DNA from: Pseudomonadota bacterium
Lineage (GTDB): Bacteria > Pseudomonadota > Gammaproteobacteria > Burkholderiales > Rhodocyclaceae
Reading direction: 5' to 3'
DNA: 64,000 bases
NCBI GenBank assembly: GCA_018262095.1
Contig: JAGTRW010000023.1
Span: 1 to 64,000, forward strand
The notes beneath the pieces are model-generated. The model saw only the letters and a program-made list of their open reading frames with translations, did no database searches and was not told the DNA's origin. How positions within the stretch are numbered: position 1 is the first letter of the stretch; every line of letters begins with the position of its first letter. The position numbers and the translations under genes are program-made. Positions 1 to 9,615 of this stretch are shown here, in pieces.

Positions 1-2
1 CC

Positions 3-1409
3 CTGCCCGCAGCCCCTGCTGCCGGGCGCTCATTCAACGAACTGCCGCTGTCGCCGCGATTGCTGGCGACGCTCGAACAGCTCGAGTATCTTGCGATGAC
101 GCCGATCCAGGCGGCCAGCCTGCCGCTGGCGCTGGCCGGTCACGACCTGATCGCACAGGCCAAGACCGGCAGCGGCAAGACCGCGGCGTTCGCCTTGTCG
201 CTGCTCACCAATCTCAACCCGCGGCGCTTTGCGGTACAGGCGATGGTGCTCTGCCCGACGCGCGAACTCGCCGATCAGGTGACGCAGGAGATCAGGCGTC
301 TGGCGCGCGGCGAGGACAACGTCAAGATCCTGACGCTGTGCGGCGGCAGCACGCTGCGCCCGCAGCGCGACAGCCTCGAGCACGGCGCACACATCGTCGT
401 CGGCACACCGGGTCGAATCATGGACCACCTCGAGCGCGGCAGCCTCAAACTCGACGCGCTCAACACGCTGGTGCTCGACGAAGCCGACCGCATGCTCGAC
501 ATGGGCTTTTACGACGACATCGCCTATGTCGCCAAGCAATGCCCGGCCGGACGACAGACGCTGCTGTTCTCGGCGACCTATCCGGAAGGGATCGCCAAGC
601 TGGCGCGCCAGTTCATGCGCTCGCCGCAGGAAATCAAACTGCTCGAGCAGCACGCCGAGAGCAAGATCCGCCAGCGCTTCTACGAGATCAAGCACGACGA
701 GCGCCTGCAGGCGGTCGCCATCCTGCTCAGACACTACCGTCCGGTCAGTACGCTGGCCTTCTGCAACACCCGCCAGCAGTGCCGCGACCTCTACGAAGTG
801 CTCAAGGGGCAAGGCTTCCATGCGCTGACGCTGCACGGCGACCTGGAGCAACGCGAGCGCGACCAAGTGCTGATCCAGTTCGCCAACCGCAGCTGCTCGG
901 TGCTGGTCGCGACCGACGTCGCGGCGCGCGGCCTCGACATCGCGCAGCTCGAAGCGGTGATCAACGTCGACGTCACCCCCGACCCGGAAATCTACATCCA
1001 CCGCATCGGCCGCACCGGCCGCGCCGACGAGGACGGCTGGGCGTTCAGCCTGTGCAGCCCGGCCGACCGGCGGCGCCTGGCGGCGATCGTGCAGCAGACC
1101 GGATCGGACGTTCCGTGGCACGGCTTGGGTTCGCTGCAGGGCAGCGACGACTCGCCGCTGGTGCCGCCGATGGTGACGTTGCAGATCCTCGGCGGGCGCC
1201 GCGAGAAAATCCGCGCCGGCGACGTGCTCGGCGCGCTGACCGGAGAGACCGGCGGCGAGCGCCAATTCACGCGCGAACAGGTCGGCAAGATCACCGTCAC
1301 CGACCAATCGACCTATGTCGCCGTCGCGCGCAACCTGGCGCGCGAAGCGGTACGCAAACTATCGGTGGGCAAGGTCAAGGGGAAAACGGTCAAGGTCCGC
1401 GCGCTGTAG
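3..1409 (+). CDS. dbpA: ATP-dependent DEAD-box RNA helicase DbpA-like, 5' end truncated by window edge
   Basis: AKTGSGKT, PTRELA, DEAD (LDEADRMLDMGF), SAT and HRIGRTGR motifs; the frame stays open to the left edge; C-terminal GDVLGALTGE...KVKGKTVKVRAL resembles the DbpA RNA-binding domain. Confidence 0.9.
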   Translation: MPAAPAAGRSFNELPLSPRLLATLEQLEYLAMTPIQAASLPLALAGHDLIAQAKTGSGKTAAFALSLLTNLNPRRFAVQAMVLCPTRELADQVTQEIRRLARGEDNVKILTLCGGSTLRPQRDSLEHGAHIVVGTPGRIMDHLERGSLKLDALNTLVLDEADRMLDMGFYDDIAYVAKQCPAGRQTLLFSATYPEGIAKLARQFMRSPQEIKLLEQHAESKIRQRFYEIKHDERLQAVAILLRHYRPVSTLAFCNTRQQCRDLYEVLKGQGFHALTLHGDLEQRERDQVLIQFANRSCSVLVATDVAARGLDIAQLEAVINVDVTPDPEIYIHRIGRTGRADEDGWAFSLCSPADRRRLAAIVQQTGSDVPWHGLGSLQGSDDSPLVPPMVTLQILGGRREKIRAGDVLGALTGETGGERQFTREQVGKITVTDQSTYVAVARNLAREAVRKLSVGKVKGKTVKVRAL

Positions 1410-1965
1410 CGCCGATCGACTCGGTGCCCAGGTCGTCGGCGGCAACCGGCGACCACAAGGGACGCCCCGCCGCGTCGAGGTAGCAAAGATAACAGCGCAG
1501 ATCGAACTCGAGCTGGTGGTAATCCGGCGCCATATGCCGACACAATTGATAGAAGGCCTTGTCGTGCGCTGCCTCCTTCAGATGCGCGAGTTCATGCACG
1601 ACGATCATCTGCAGGAATTGCTGCGGCATTTCCCGAAACACCGCGGCGACGCGGATCTCGCGCTTGGCCTTGAGCTTGGTTCCCTGCACCCGCGCGATGC
1701 GGGTGTGCGTTCCCAGCGCGTGCTGCATGACCTGCAACCGGCTGTCGAAGCACACCATCGAAAGTTGCCCGGCGTTGCGCAGATGGGCGCTCTTGATCTC
1801 CTGCGCAAAATCGTAAAGCGCCTTGTCGGTGCGCACCTCGTGCGCCAGCGGGTATTTGCGCAGCAGTGCGTCGGCCAAGCGGTTCTGTTCGATCAGCCGC
1901 CGCACCTCGTCGGCGAGTGCTGCGGGATAAGCGGCAAGGTAGTTCGGCGGAGGCTTGGGACGCAT
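1390..1965 (-). CDS. YgjP-type (DUF45) zinc metallopeptidase
   Basis: HELAHLKEAAHDKAFYQLCRHMAPDY zinc-binding motif and family length. Confidence 0.85.
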   Translation of the reverse strand: MRPKPPPNYLAAYPAALADEVRRLIEQNRLADALLRKYPLAHEVRTDKALYDFAQEIKSAHLRNAGQLSMVCFDSRLQVMQHALGTHTRIARVQGTKLKAKREIRVAAVFREMPQQFLQMIVVHELAHLKEAAHDKAFYQLCRHMAPDYHQLEFDLRCYLCYLDAAGRPLWSPVAADDLGTESIGATARGP

Positions 1966-1990
1966 CGGTCAGGCAAGTTGAACTCAGAGA

Positions 1991-2227
1991 TTAGTCAGTG
2001 ACCGAGCGCAACAGCGCTTCGATTTGTTTTCTGTGCAGCTCCAGATCCGCACGACACTCAGCCAGATCAGCCTCGAGCTGCACGCATTTCCTGGCCCAAT
2101 CATCGCACGACTGGCAGTATTCCGCACCGCCCACCAGCTCATCCTCAGACAAGGATTCGAGCGACTCAGCCAGCAGGCCAAAGGTATCGGCTATTGCTCG
2201 AAGCGGATCAGAGACTTCCTTGACCAT
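1991..2227 (-). CDS. Small coiled-coil hypothetical protein
   Basis: 78-aa ORF with heptad-like C-terminus (LEADLAECRADLELHRKQIEALL). Confidence 0.4.
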   Translation of the reverse strand: MVKEVSDPLRAIADTFGLLAESLESLSEDELVGGAEYCQSCDDWARKCVQLEADLAECRADLELHRKQIEALLRSVTD

Positions 2228-2336
2228 TTCGACACCATCTCATCAGCGACCATCCGACCGTCTTTGTACCTCTTCACAGCAGGCGCCGATATTCCCCATT
2301 ACCCGTACTAAACTGCCCACCAAGGCCATAAACGAA

Positions 2337-2373
2337 AAACCCCGCGTAGACTGGCGTCTGGCGGGGTCTTCGA
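2337..2373 (-). terminator. Rho-independent terminator downstream of the CaCA exchanger
   Basis: ACCCCGC/GCGGGGT stem extended by AGAC/GTCT; T-run in the minus-strand direction. Confidence 0.65.
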
Positions 2374-2390
2374 AACGGTGAGAGACCGTT

Positions 2391-3200
2391 TTATGCTGTT
2401 TTCCTGGCGACGACCACCTCTCGCCAGGCCACAACGATCGGGTGAATGATAGCGGCGGGCGCAACGACAAAAATGCCATGGTAGATATTGCTGCCAAAAA
2501 TTGTCCCTAGGCCAACTTCGTCGTGACCACGAATCTTCGCAATGATCGTCGTCGCGAGTTCTGGAGTCGATGTGCCAACAGCGACAATCGTTGCGCCAAT
2601 AACGAATCCGTCTATGCCCAAGGCATAAGAAACGCCTCTTGCGCCAGCAACGATCAGATATCCGGCAGCAACAAGCAAGGCCAGCCCAACAACGCACGAT
2701 ATGGCGACCGACCATCGTCGATGTTCGCCGAGCGCCTCAGTTGTATCGCTTCGTTGCTTTCGTCCCTCGATGATCGCGGTTACAAGCCAAGCTAAAAACA
2801 TGCTCAACATCAAAAAACCGTCGAATCTGGAAAGCTCGCCATCCAAAACGAGAACTCCCGTGGGTACGGGAATCAGTAACGCTACAGGGAAATCCCGCTT
2901 GACGCTGTCACGAGGACTCTGAATCCCGGAAATAACCAGGGCCAGCCCGAGGATCAGTGCAACATTCACAGCATTGCTGCCCAGTGCCTCACCGAGGGCG
3001 ATTTCGGGATTCCCCGCCAGCGCAGAACTAATCGATACTGACATTTCAGGACTAGAGGTGGCGAATGCCGCAACCGTTGCACCGACGATGCCTGGCGAGA
3101 TACGTACCCGGAGGGCGAGGCCGACCGCGCCGCGAACAAAAAGCTCACCGCCGATGCCCGCACATACGACCCCCAAAGTCAAAACGACGAAATCGTTCAT
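2391..3200 (-). CDS. Calcium/sodium antiporter (CaCA family, YrbG-like)
   Basis: Two repeats with GATVAAFATSSPEMSVS and GATIVAVGTSTPELATT alpha-repeat motifs. Confidence 0.9.
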   Translation of the reverse strand: MNDFVVLTLGVVCAGIGGELFVRGAVGLALRVRISPGIVGATVAAFATSSPEMSVSISSALAGNPEIALGEALGSNAVNVALILGLALVISGIQSPRDSVKRDFPVALLIPVPTGVLVLDGELSRFDGFLMLSMFLAWLVTAIIEGRKQRSDTTEALGEHRRWSVAISCVVGLALLVAAGYLIVAGARGVSYALGIDGFVIGATIVAVGTSTPELATTIIAKIRGHDEVGLGTIFGSNIYHGIFVVAPAAIIHPIVVAWREVVVARKTA

Positions 3201-3253
3201 CGCACTCTAGCAGGTTGAATTTGCATATGAATAATCACGGGGTCGTGATCAAT

Positions 3254-3877
3254 TTAAACGTGATTCCTGTCATGCCCCGCCAGGCTCAAGAGGACCAGAT
3301 CAGGCACTCCCTCGACGCACAGCTTGGTCATCAGGCGTGCTTTATGTACTTCCACGGTACGAGCGCTGATACCCAGTGCGTCGGCGATTTCTTTGTTGTG
3401 CCTTCCGATGACGACCAATTCCATGACTTCCCGCTCGCGCGGCGTTAGTCTGCCAAGCAGTAGTTCGGCCTCGGCATTCCTGTTTTCATTGTTCTGCGCT
3501 GCCGCTTGACGAATGAAGGCTTCTTCAATCGCACTCATTAACTTGCCGTGGTCGATCGGTTTTTCCAGAAAATCTACAGCACGGGCCCGAAAGGCGGCCC
3601 GCGCAGACTCCACATTGCCATGTCCCGTCATCACGATGACCGGCATCTTGCAGCCCGTCTCCAGCAATCGCTTCTGGAGGGTGAGGCCATCCATACCAGG
3701 CATGCGAATATCGAGAAGCAAGCAGCCACGCCACTCCGTGCGGTAGGCCTTGAGAAAGCTCTCAGCATCAGCAAAGAGGAACACCGGGTGGCCGCGCAAG
3801 CCGAGCAACAGCCCCAAGGCATCACGGACGGATTGGTCATCTTCGACGATAAAGATCGTGTTTCCCTTAGCTTGCAT
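3254..3877 (-). CDS. FixJ/NarL-type response regulator
   Basis: VEDDQSVRDALGLLL, LLDIRMPGMDGL, K in FLEKPID; LuxR-type HTH LTPREREVMELVVIGRHNKEIADALGISARTVEVHKARLM. Confidence 0.93.
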   Translation of the reverse strand: MQAKGNTIFIVEDDQSVRDALGLLLGLRGHPVFLFADAESFLKAYRTEWRGCLLLDIRMPGMDGLTLQKRLLETGCKMPVIVMTGHGNVESARAAFRARAVDFLEKPIDHGKLMSAIEEAFIRQAAAQNNENRNAEAELLLGRLTPREREVMELVVIGRHNKEIADALGISARTVEVHKARLMTKLCVEGVPDLVLLSLAGHDRNHV

Positions 3878-5498
3878 TGGCGATCGTTCCTTCTGTAGGT
3901 AATATCAGCTTGAACAAGCCGTGATTTCCCATCTCAGCCGACAGATGACCGCCATGTGCTTCGACAATGGCGCGACTGATCACCAGGCCCAGTCCAAGCC
4001 CGCTGGCCTTGGATGAGTGGAAGGCTTCGAACATCCGTGCTGCCGTGGCACCGGAGAGCCCAGGGCCACTGTCTTCAATGCTAACGCAAACCCGACCTGC
4101 GCCCTCGAGCTGGGCCGATATCCGAATGCGACGTTGCCCCGCTGCTTGTTCGGCAACGGCATCGAACGCATTGGATAGGAGGTTGCGCAGGACAACCTCA
4201 AGTTGCAGACGATCACCAAAAAGTGTACTTGGTGGTCCTGGATCAATGATCAACTCGATGCCTTTCTGTTGTGCCCTGACCGTGAAAGAGCTTCCCGCCG
4301 ACGCCAGCAAGTCGCCGAGGACGATCAGTTCGAGCTGAGTGGCGCCAGTGCGAAAGAAATCGCGAAGGCGGCGTACTACGTCGGCAGCACGAAACGATTC
4401 AGCGACCATGCGATGGATCGTTTCACGCAGTCGTTCGCCCGTATCGCCCTGATTGATAAGCTCCTCGCAGGCCATTCCGTAAGCCGACAAGGCGGTGAGC
4501 GGTTGATTGAGTTCATGGGCCAGTGCCCCCGCCATTTCGCCCGCTGCAGCGAGACGCAGCGTTTGACGAAGTTCCGCGCTGACTCGTTGCTTCTCGTCGA
4601 TGACGATCCCGATAAAGAAACCAAATAAGGCAAGCACGGCCGCCAATGCCTGGATTTCAAGTACGGTAATCGCCGAAAATCGAAGAAACTGGACTGCGGC
4701 AATAATACCCACCTGCACGATCGCAGCGCTAAGCACGGCACCGGCTAAACCCTGCCTGGCAGCGGCCCATACGACAGGCAGGAAGAGCACGTAGAAATAT
4801 TTGAAATCAGCGGCGGCGCCGATTCCGAAAGCGACCCACAGTGCCAGACCGGTCGCGATCAGATAACCCAGCGATTCCCAAGTGATGACCATCGCCCTGA
4901 GCTGACTGCGGCCCCCGTCATCGAGCAGCATCCACAGAATCGGCATCGACACCAGGACACCGACACAATCTCCGACCCAGTAGCGAACAAATGCGTCGGT
5001 CACATCGCTGAAGGGTATTAGCTTCCTGATTGATAGCGTCGCGACGTACACCACGCTGTTCAACAGGGTGCCGACGGCAACGATTCCTGCCCATTCAAGC
5101 AAACCCCTTCGATCATTGAAAATACTTCTACTCGACAGGCGGTGGCGCAAAACCTCTGCGATCGCCCAATACCCGACTGTCAGCAAAGCCGACAAACCGA
5201 TTGATACCAGCAAGGACACCGGCAAATTGCGTACCCAGGCATCTGCCATAAAGATCGCCAGCGCGAGGGGAAGTATCGCGTTTCGTCCAAAGCGCAGCAG
5301 GAAAAGCAGGCCAAGCGCCGGTGCGGGATTCCACGGCGTGATATTGAGTCCGTGGAGAGGATGGATGTAGCTCGCCCAATCGAGCGCGACATAGCCCAAG
5401 AGCAGGGTCAGAAGGTCGTGCCAACCAGGACGCAGAGTCGGCAGCATGGGTGAAATCATCCCGATCCGGTTGATCAAGGTGTCATTGTGCATTGGCAT
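3867..5498 (-). CDS. MASE1-domain membrane sensor histidine kinase
   Basis: N-terminal multi-TM MASE1-like region; AGALAHELNQPLTAL H-box; G-boxes EDSGPGLSG and GLGLGLVISRAIVEAHGG; overlaps the response regulator gene. Confidence 0.9.
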   Translation of the reverse strand: MPMHNDTLINRIGMISPMLPTLRPGWHDLLTLLLGYVALDWASYIHPLHGLNITPWNPAPALGLLFLLRFGRNAILPLALAIFMADAWVRNLPVSLLVSIGLSALLTVGYWAIAEVLRHRLSSRSIFNDRRGLLEWAGIVAVGTLLNSVVYVATLSIRKLIPFSDVTDAFVRYWVGDCVGVLVSMPILWMLLDDGGRSQLRAMVITWESLGYLIATGLALWVAFGIGAAADFKYFYVLFLPVVWAAARQGLAGAVLSAAIVQVGIIAAVQFLRFSAITVLEIQALAAVLALFGFFIGIVIDEKQRVSAELRQTLRLAAAGEMAGALAHELNQPLTALSAYGMACEELINQGDTGERLRETIHRMVAESFRAADVVRRLRDFFRTGATQLELIVLGDLLASAGSSFTVRAQQKGIELIIDPGPPSTLFGDRLQLEVVLRNLLSNAFDAVAEQAAGQRRIRISAQLEGAGRVCVSIEDSGPGLSGATAARMFEAFHSSKASGLGLGLVISRAIVEAHGGHLSAEMGNHGLFKLILPTEGTIANAS

Positions 5499-5522
5499 AT
5501 TTGATTATGTAATTCGTTAAAA

Positions 5523-5532
5523 CACGTACGTG
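5523..5532. promoter_or_regulatory. Perfect palindrome CACGTACGTG, candidate operator
   Basis: 10-bp perfect palindrome in the divergent intergenic region between the kinase gene and the Mrp cluster. Confidence 0.35.
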
Positions 5533-5664
5533 ATTCCCTTACGGCCCCGCCGAGGCGGCCTCAGCGAGAGTTTTTCGGCAGGGCTGGAGAGCTTGTGAAT
5601 AGGGGTTTCCCGTACGCGCAAGCCCCAATTTTCAAGCCAGACAAAACGATCTACATTCATCATC

Positions 5665-6141
5665 ATGGTTCGCTCACTAACTACCTTGATTGGTCTTTTT
5701 CTCTTCTGGCTACTGCTGTCGGGAATGTTCGTGCCCTTTTTGTTGGCGGCAGGCCTTGGCAGTGCGATCGCAGTTGTTATGTTTACGCGACGCCTGGACA
5801 TTATCGCCGCGGAAGCTACGCCAACCTATCTAAATTGGTTCAAATTCGTCGCCTATTGCCCTTGGTTGATTAAGGAAATCATGGTCGCCGCCTGGGATGT
5901 CACCAAGCGCATCCTGCATCCGAAAATGCCCATCTCGCCGACGATGGTTGAATTTTCGCCGTCGCAAACGACGGACACCGGGCTGGTTATTCATGCTAAT
6001 TCGATCACACTGACTCCCGGCACGATCAGCGTTGAAGTCGAGCGCGGGCGCTTTCTGGTGCACGCCTTGAGCCGCGAAGGTGGGGCGTCCTTGGCCGGCA
6101 GTGAAATGGATAGCCGCTGCACTTCTCTGGAGCGTCATTGA
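5665..6141 (+). CDS. mnhE: Mrp-type cation/proton antiporter subunit E
   Basis: MnhE-like sequence; first gene of overlapping Mrp cluster. Confidence 0.88.
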   Translation: MVRSLTTLIGLFLFWLLLSGMFVPFLLAAGLGSAIAVVMFTRRLDIIAAEATPTYLNWFKFVAYCPWLIKEIMVAAWDVTKRILHPKMPISPTMVEFSPSQTTDTGLVIHANSITLTPGTISVEVERGRFLVHALSREGGASLAGSEMDSRCTSLERH

Positions 6142-6437
6142 CTATGCTCGCCGCCGCCACGCTTGCCCTGCTGGTTACCGTCGCTCTGGCGCTGGCACGC
6201 GCTGCTCTTGGCCCGACGGTTTTCGACCGATTGCAGGCGTGCAGTACAGTCGGCACCTGCGCGATGTTGGTTTTAGCCTTGCTCGGCTTTCTCGGTGGAC
6301 GTCCGGAATTCCTCGATATTGCCCTTGTTTATGGCCTGCTCAATGTCATTGGCGTGATCGCGGTGCTGAAGTTCTTTCTTCACGGCGATACAAACAAAGC
6401 GGGTGCCAAGTCCACTTCCGAGGACACCCCGTCATGA
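6138..6437 (+). CDS. mnhF: Mrp-type antiporter subunit F
   Basis: MnhF-like GPTVFDRLQA...GRPEFLDIALVYGLLNVIG. Confidence 0.9.
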   Translation: MTMLAAATLALLVTVALALARAALGPTVFDRLQACSTVGTCAMLVLALLGFLGGRPEFLDIALVYGLLNVIGVIAVLKFFLHGDTNKAGAKSTSEDTPS

Positions 6438-6775
6438 CCATCTTCATCGACATCCTGAGCGCCTTGTTTCTCGCTGGTGGGGCGTTCTTCTGCCTGGTCG
6501 GCGGCATCGGCCTGGTGCGCATGCCTGATTTCTATACCCGGATGCATGGTGCCAGCGTCACCGAGACCCTGGGCGCCGGATTCATGCTGATCGGCCTGAT
6601 TTTGCAGGCTGGACTGACCTTGGTCGCCGTAAAGCTGGCGATGATCGGTCTGTTAATCCTCTTTGCCAGCCCGACGGCGACGCACGCGCTGGCCAAGGCA
6701 GCGCTGAGGAGCGGGCTCAAACCGCAGCTCGGAAAGCAGCCTTCTGACGACGAGGTGACGCCATCGAAACCCTGA
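6434..6775 (+). CDS. mnhG: Mrp-type antiporter subunit G
   Basis: MnhG-like GLVRMPDFYTRMHGASVTETLGAGFMLIG; ATG at 6434 overlaps upstream stop. Confidence 0.9.
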   Translation: MTIFIDILSALFLAGGAFFCLVGGIGLVRMPDFYTRMHGASVTETLGAGFMLIGLILQAGLTLVAVKLAMIGLLILFASPTATHALAKAALRSGLKPQLGKQPSDDEVTPSKP

Positions 6776-6783
6776 TCATCAAC

Positions 6784-7314
6784 GTGCTGCTGGTGCTGAT
6801 GGCGATTGCGGTATTTACGCTGATCCTGACGCGCAATTTGTTCTCGGTGATCGTCCTCTCCGGCATCTACAGCTTTCTGATGGCGACCATTCTCGTCGCA
6901 CTCGATGCCGTCGACGTCGCGATGACCGAGGCTTCGGTTGGTGCCGGGATTTCGACGGTGCTGTTGCTCGGGGCTCTGCATCTTTGCAAGAGCGAGGAAG
7001 CGAAGCACGCGCACAAGCCGTGGCTGCCTCTCGCCGTCTCGCTGTCAACTGGTGCGCTCTTGGTCTATGGCGCCTTCGGTCTGCCGACCTTCGGCGATCC
7101 GGCCGCACCCATTCACCAGAACGTCGTGCCCCGTTATATGCAAAACGAGACCGAGGTGCCGAATGTTGTCACCGCGGTTCTCGCCAGTTTCCGCGGTTAC
7201 GACACGCTGGGCGAAACGACGGTGGTATTCACCGCCGGCGCCGGCCTTATCGCTCTGTTACGGCGGCGCAAGAAGACGGAGCCGGAAGGTATGCAGCGAA
7301 AGGATGACGCATGA
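6784..7314 (+). CDS. DUF4040/MbhD-MbhE-like antiporter subunit
   Basis: TM protein with DVAMTEASVGAGISTVLLLGAL and MbhE-like RGYDTLGETTVVFTA; GTG start. Confidence 0.85.
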   Translation: MLLVLMAIAVFTLILTRNLFSVIVLSGIYSFLMATILVALDAVDVAMTEASVGAGISTVLLLGALHLCKSEEAKHAHKPWLPLAVSLSTGALLVYGAFGLPTFGDPAAPIHQNVVPRYMQNETEVPNVVTAVLASFRGYDTLGETTVVFTAGAGLIALLRRRKKTEPEGMQRKDDA

Positions 7315-7736
7315 GCAACGATCTCGTCTTGCGGGTGATAGGAAGGCTGCTGATCCCCTTCATACTGCTTTTCGCACTGTATGTGCAATTCCACGGCGAT
7401 TTCGGTCCTGGTGGTGGCTTTCAGGCCGGCGTGATCATCGCCGCCGGACTGATCTTCTTCGCGCTGACCCATGGCGTGGACACTGCGCGCAAGGTGGTTC
7501 CCGACTGGCTGGTCGAAACCATGCTCGCCAGCGGCGTGCTGATCTACGCGGGGGTGGGTCTGGCTGGACTGCTATTCGGTGGCAATTACCTCGACTATTT
7601 CGTACTCGACCACAACCCGGTCCATGGTCAGCATCGCGGCATCTTCTGGGTCGAAGTCGGCGTCGCCACCACGGTGAGCGGCGTGATGCTCAAGATCTAC
7701 TACATGTTCGCCTCGCGCAGCGGCTCGGAGGACTAA
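7311..7736 (+). CDS. mnhB: MnhB-domain antiporter subunit
   Basis: YVQFHGDFGPGGGFQAGVIIAAGLI typical of MnhB. Confidence 0.9.
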   Translation: MSNDLVLRVIGRLLIPFILLFALYVQFHGDFGPGGGFQAGVIIAAGLIFFALTHGVDTARKVVPDWLVETMLASGVLIYAGVGLAGLLFGGNYLDYFVLDHNPVHGQHRGIFWVEVGVATTVSGVMLKIYYMFASRSGSED

Positions 7737-7738
7737 CC

Positions 7739-8113
7739 GTGTTCGGGCATTTTTCCTACATCATCACCGTCTTCCTGATGGTTGCCGGCCTCTTTATCAT
7801 CATTGCGCGCGGCAACCTGATCAAGAAGCTGGTCGGCCTGTCAATCTTCCAGACGTCGGTCTATCTGCTCTACATCGTTCCGGGGAAGCTGGTCGGAGGA
7901 ACTGCTCCAATCATCTCGCCGCAATACACCGTCTATTCCAACCCGCTGCCGCACGTATTGATCCTGACTGCCATCGTCGTTGGCGTCGCCACCCTGGCAC
8001 TCGGTCTAGCGCTTGCAGTGCGCATCCGCGAAGCCTACGGCACGATTGAAGAAGACGAAATCTTGGCGCGCGATCATGTCGTGGTCGCAGCCAGTCATGA
8101 GGAGCCCGTATGA
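7739..8113 (+). CDS. mnhC: Mrp antiporter subunit C (NuoK-like)
   Basis: NLIKKLVGLSIFQTSVYLLYI and PLPHVLILTAIVVGVATLALGLAL; GTG start at 7739. Confidence 0.88.
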   Translation: MFGHFSYIITVFLMVAGLFIIIARGNLIKKLVGLSIFQTSVYLLYIVPGKLVGGTAPIISPQYTVYSNPLPHVLILTAIVVGVATLALGLALAVRIREAYGTIEEDEILARDHVVVAASHEEPV

Positions 8114-9615
8114 GCCTCGCCCAGCACCTGCCGGCGCTGCAAGTGGTGTTGCCGCTGATCTCGGCGCCGCTCGCTGTTCTGCTGCGGCGCGGCGCGGTGG
8201 CCTTTGCCATCGTCACGGCCGCAGCCTGGACCGCCTTCGCCATCGCCATCGCGCTGTGGCTTCAGGTCGCCGCCGACGGAGCGATTTCGTACCACATCGG
8301 CAACTGGCAACCGCCGTGGGGAATCGAGTACCGTATCGACCGCCTCAACAGCTTCGTGTTGGTGCTTGTTTCCGGCATTGCCGCCGTCGTCCTGCCCTAC
8401 AGTCGCGCCAGCGTCGAGCGCGAGATTCCGCGCGAATCGCACTACCTCTTCTACGCTATGCTCGGTCTGTGTTTTACCGGTCTGCTCGGCATCACCATTA
8501 CCGGCGACGCTTTCAACCTTTTTGTCTTCCTCGAAATTTCGTCGTTGTCGACCTATGTGCTGATCGCGCTGGGCCGCGACCGTCGCGCGCTCACCGCGTC
8601 CTACCAGTACCTGATCATGGGCAGTATCGGCGCGACCTTCATCGTCATCGCCATCGGCCTGCTCTATCTGATGACTGGCACGCTCAACCTAGCCGACATG
8701 GCGACCAAACTTGCGGCGATCAAGAGCACACGTCCGGTGCTCGCCGCACTGGCCTTCTTTACAGTGGGCGTTTCGCTCAAGGCCGCGATCTTCCCTCTAC
8801 ACCAATGGTTGCCCAATGCCTACACCTATGCGCCGTCGGCGGTCACGGCGCTGGTTGCAGCGACGGCAACCAAGGTGACCCTTTACGCGCTGATCCGATT
8901 CTATTTCACGATTTTTGGCGAGAGCATGGTCTTCAAGAGCCTGCCCTTGCCGGAAATCATGCTGGTGCTGTCGCTCTTCGCGATGCTGGTCGCCAATTTC
9001 GTCGCCATTTTCCAGACCAATTTGAAGCGCCTGTTCGCCTATTCGAGCGTCGGCCAGATCGGCTACATCACGCTCGGCCTGTCGTTCGATTCTGTGCACG
9101 GGCTTGCCGCGTCGATCATGCATCTCGTCAATCACGGGATCGCCAAGGGCGGAATCTTCCTGCTCATCGGCGCCATCGTGGCGACTTTGACTACCCGGCA
9201 AGGCATGCCTCCGGCGCCGACCTTTGATCGCCTGGCTGGCCTTGCGAAGCAAATGCCGTTGACCTGCTTCGGCATCGTCATCGGCGGGTTTAGCCTGATC
9301 GGCGTGCCTGGGACGGCGGGCTTCATCACCAAGTGGCACCTGATCCTGGCGGCAATCGAAAAGGACCAGTGGTGGCTCGTCGGTGCGATTCTCATCAGTT
9401 CGCTGCTGGCAGTGACCTACGTCTGGCGCTTTGTCGAAGTCGCCTATTTCCGCGCCCCGCCAGCTGGATCGGCGCCGCGTGGCGAGGCCACGTATGCCCT
9501 GCTGATCCCGGCGTACGTGCTGATCGCCGCAACCATCTGGTTTGGTATCGACACTTCTTTCACTGTCGATACGGCGCTGGATGCCGCTCAACTATTGATG
9601 CATAACAGCCGATGA
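8110..9615 (+). CDS. mnhD: MrpD/NuoL/M/N-like proton-conducting subunit (1)
   Basis: 14-TM antiporter-like fold; ALAFFTVGVSLKAAIFPLHQWLPNAY, HLVNHGIAKGGIFLL. Confidence 0.92.
   Translation: MSLAQHLPALQVVLPLISAPLAVLLRRGAVAFAIVTAAAWTAFAIAIALWLQVAADGAISYHIGNWQPPWGIEYRIDRLNSFVLVLVSGIAAVVLPYSRASVEREIPRESHYLFYAMLGLCFTGLLGITITGDAFNLFVFLEISSLSTYVLIALGRDRRALTASYQYLIMGSIGATFIVIAIGLLYLMTGTLNLADMATKLAAIKSTRPVLAALAFFTVGVSLKAAIFPLHQWLPNAYTYAPSAVTALVAATATKVTLYALIRFYFTIFGESMVFKSLPLPEIMLVLSLFAMLVANFVAIFQTNLKRLFAYSSVGQIGYITLGLSFDSVHGLAASIMHLVNHGIAKGGIFLLIGAIVATLTTRQGMPPAPTFDRLAGLAKQMPLTCFGIVIGGFSLIGVPGTAGFITKWHLILAAIEKDQWWLVGAILISSLLAVTYVWRFVEVAYFRAPPAGSAPRGEATYALLIPAYVLIAATIWFGIDTSFTVDTALDAAQLLMHNSR

Noticed and set aside
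30-1307. 425-aa minus-strand ORF opposite dbpA
   Set aside because: Antisense shadow ORF in GC-rich DNA; Arg/Asp/Val/Gln-rich with no domain signature, while the plus strand encodes a clear helicase
338-1483. 381-aa Arg/Ala-rich plus-strand ORF in an alternative frame of dbpA
   Set aside because: Out-of-frame translation of a GC-rich gene; extreme Arg/Pro/Ala content
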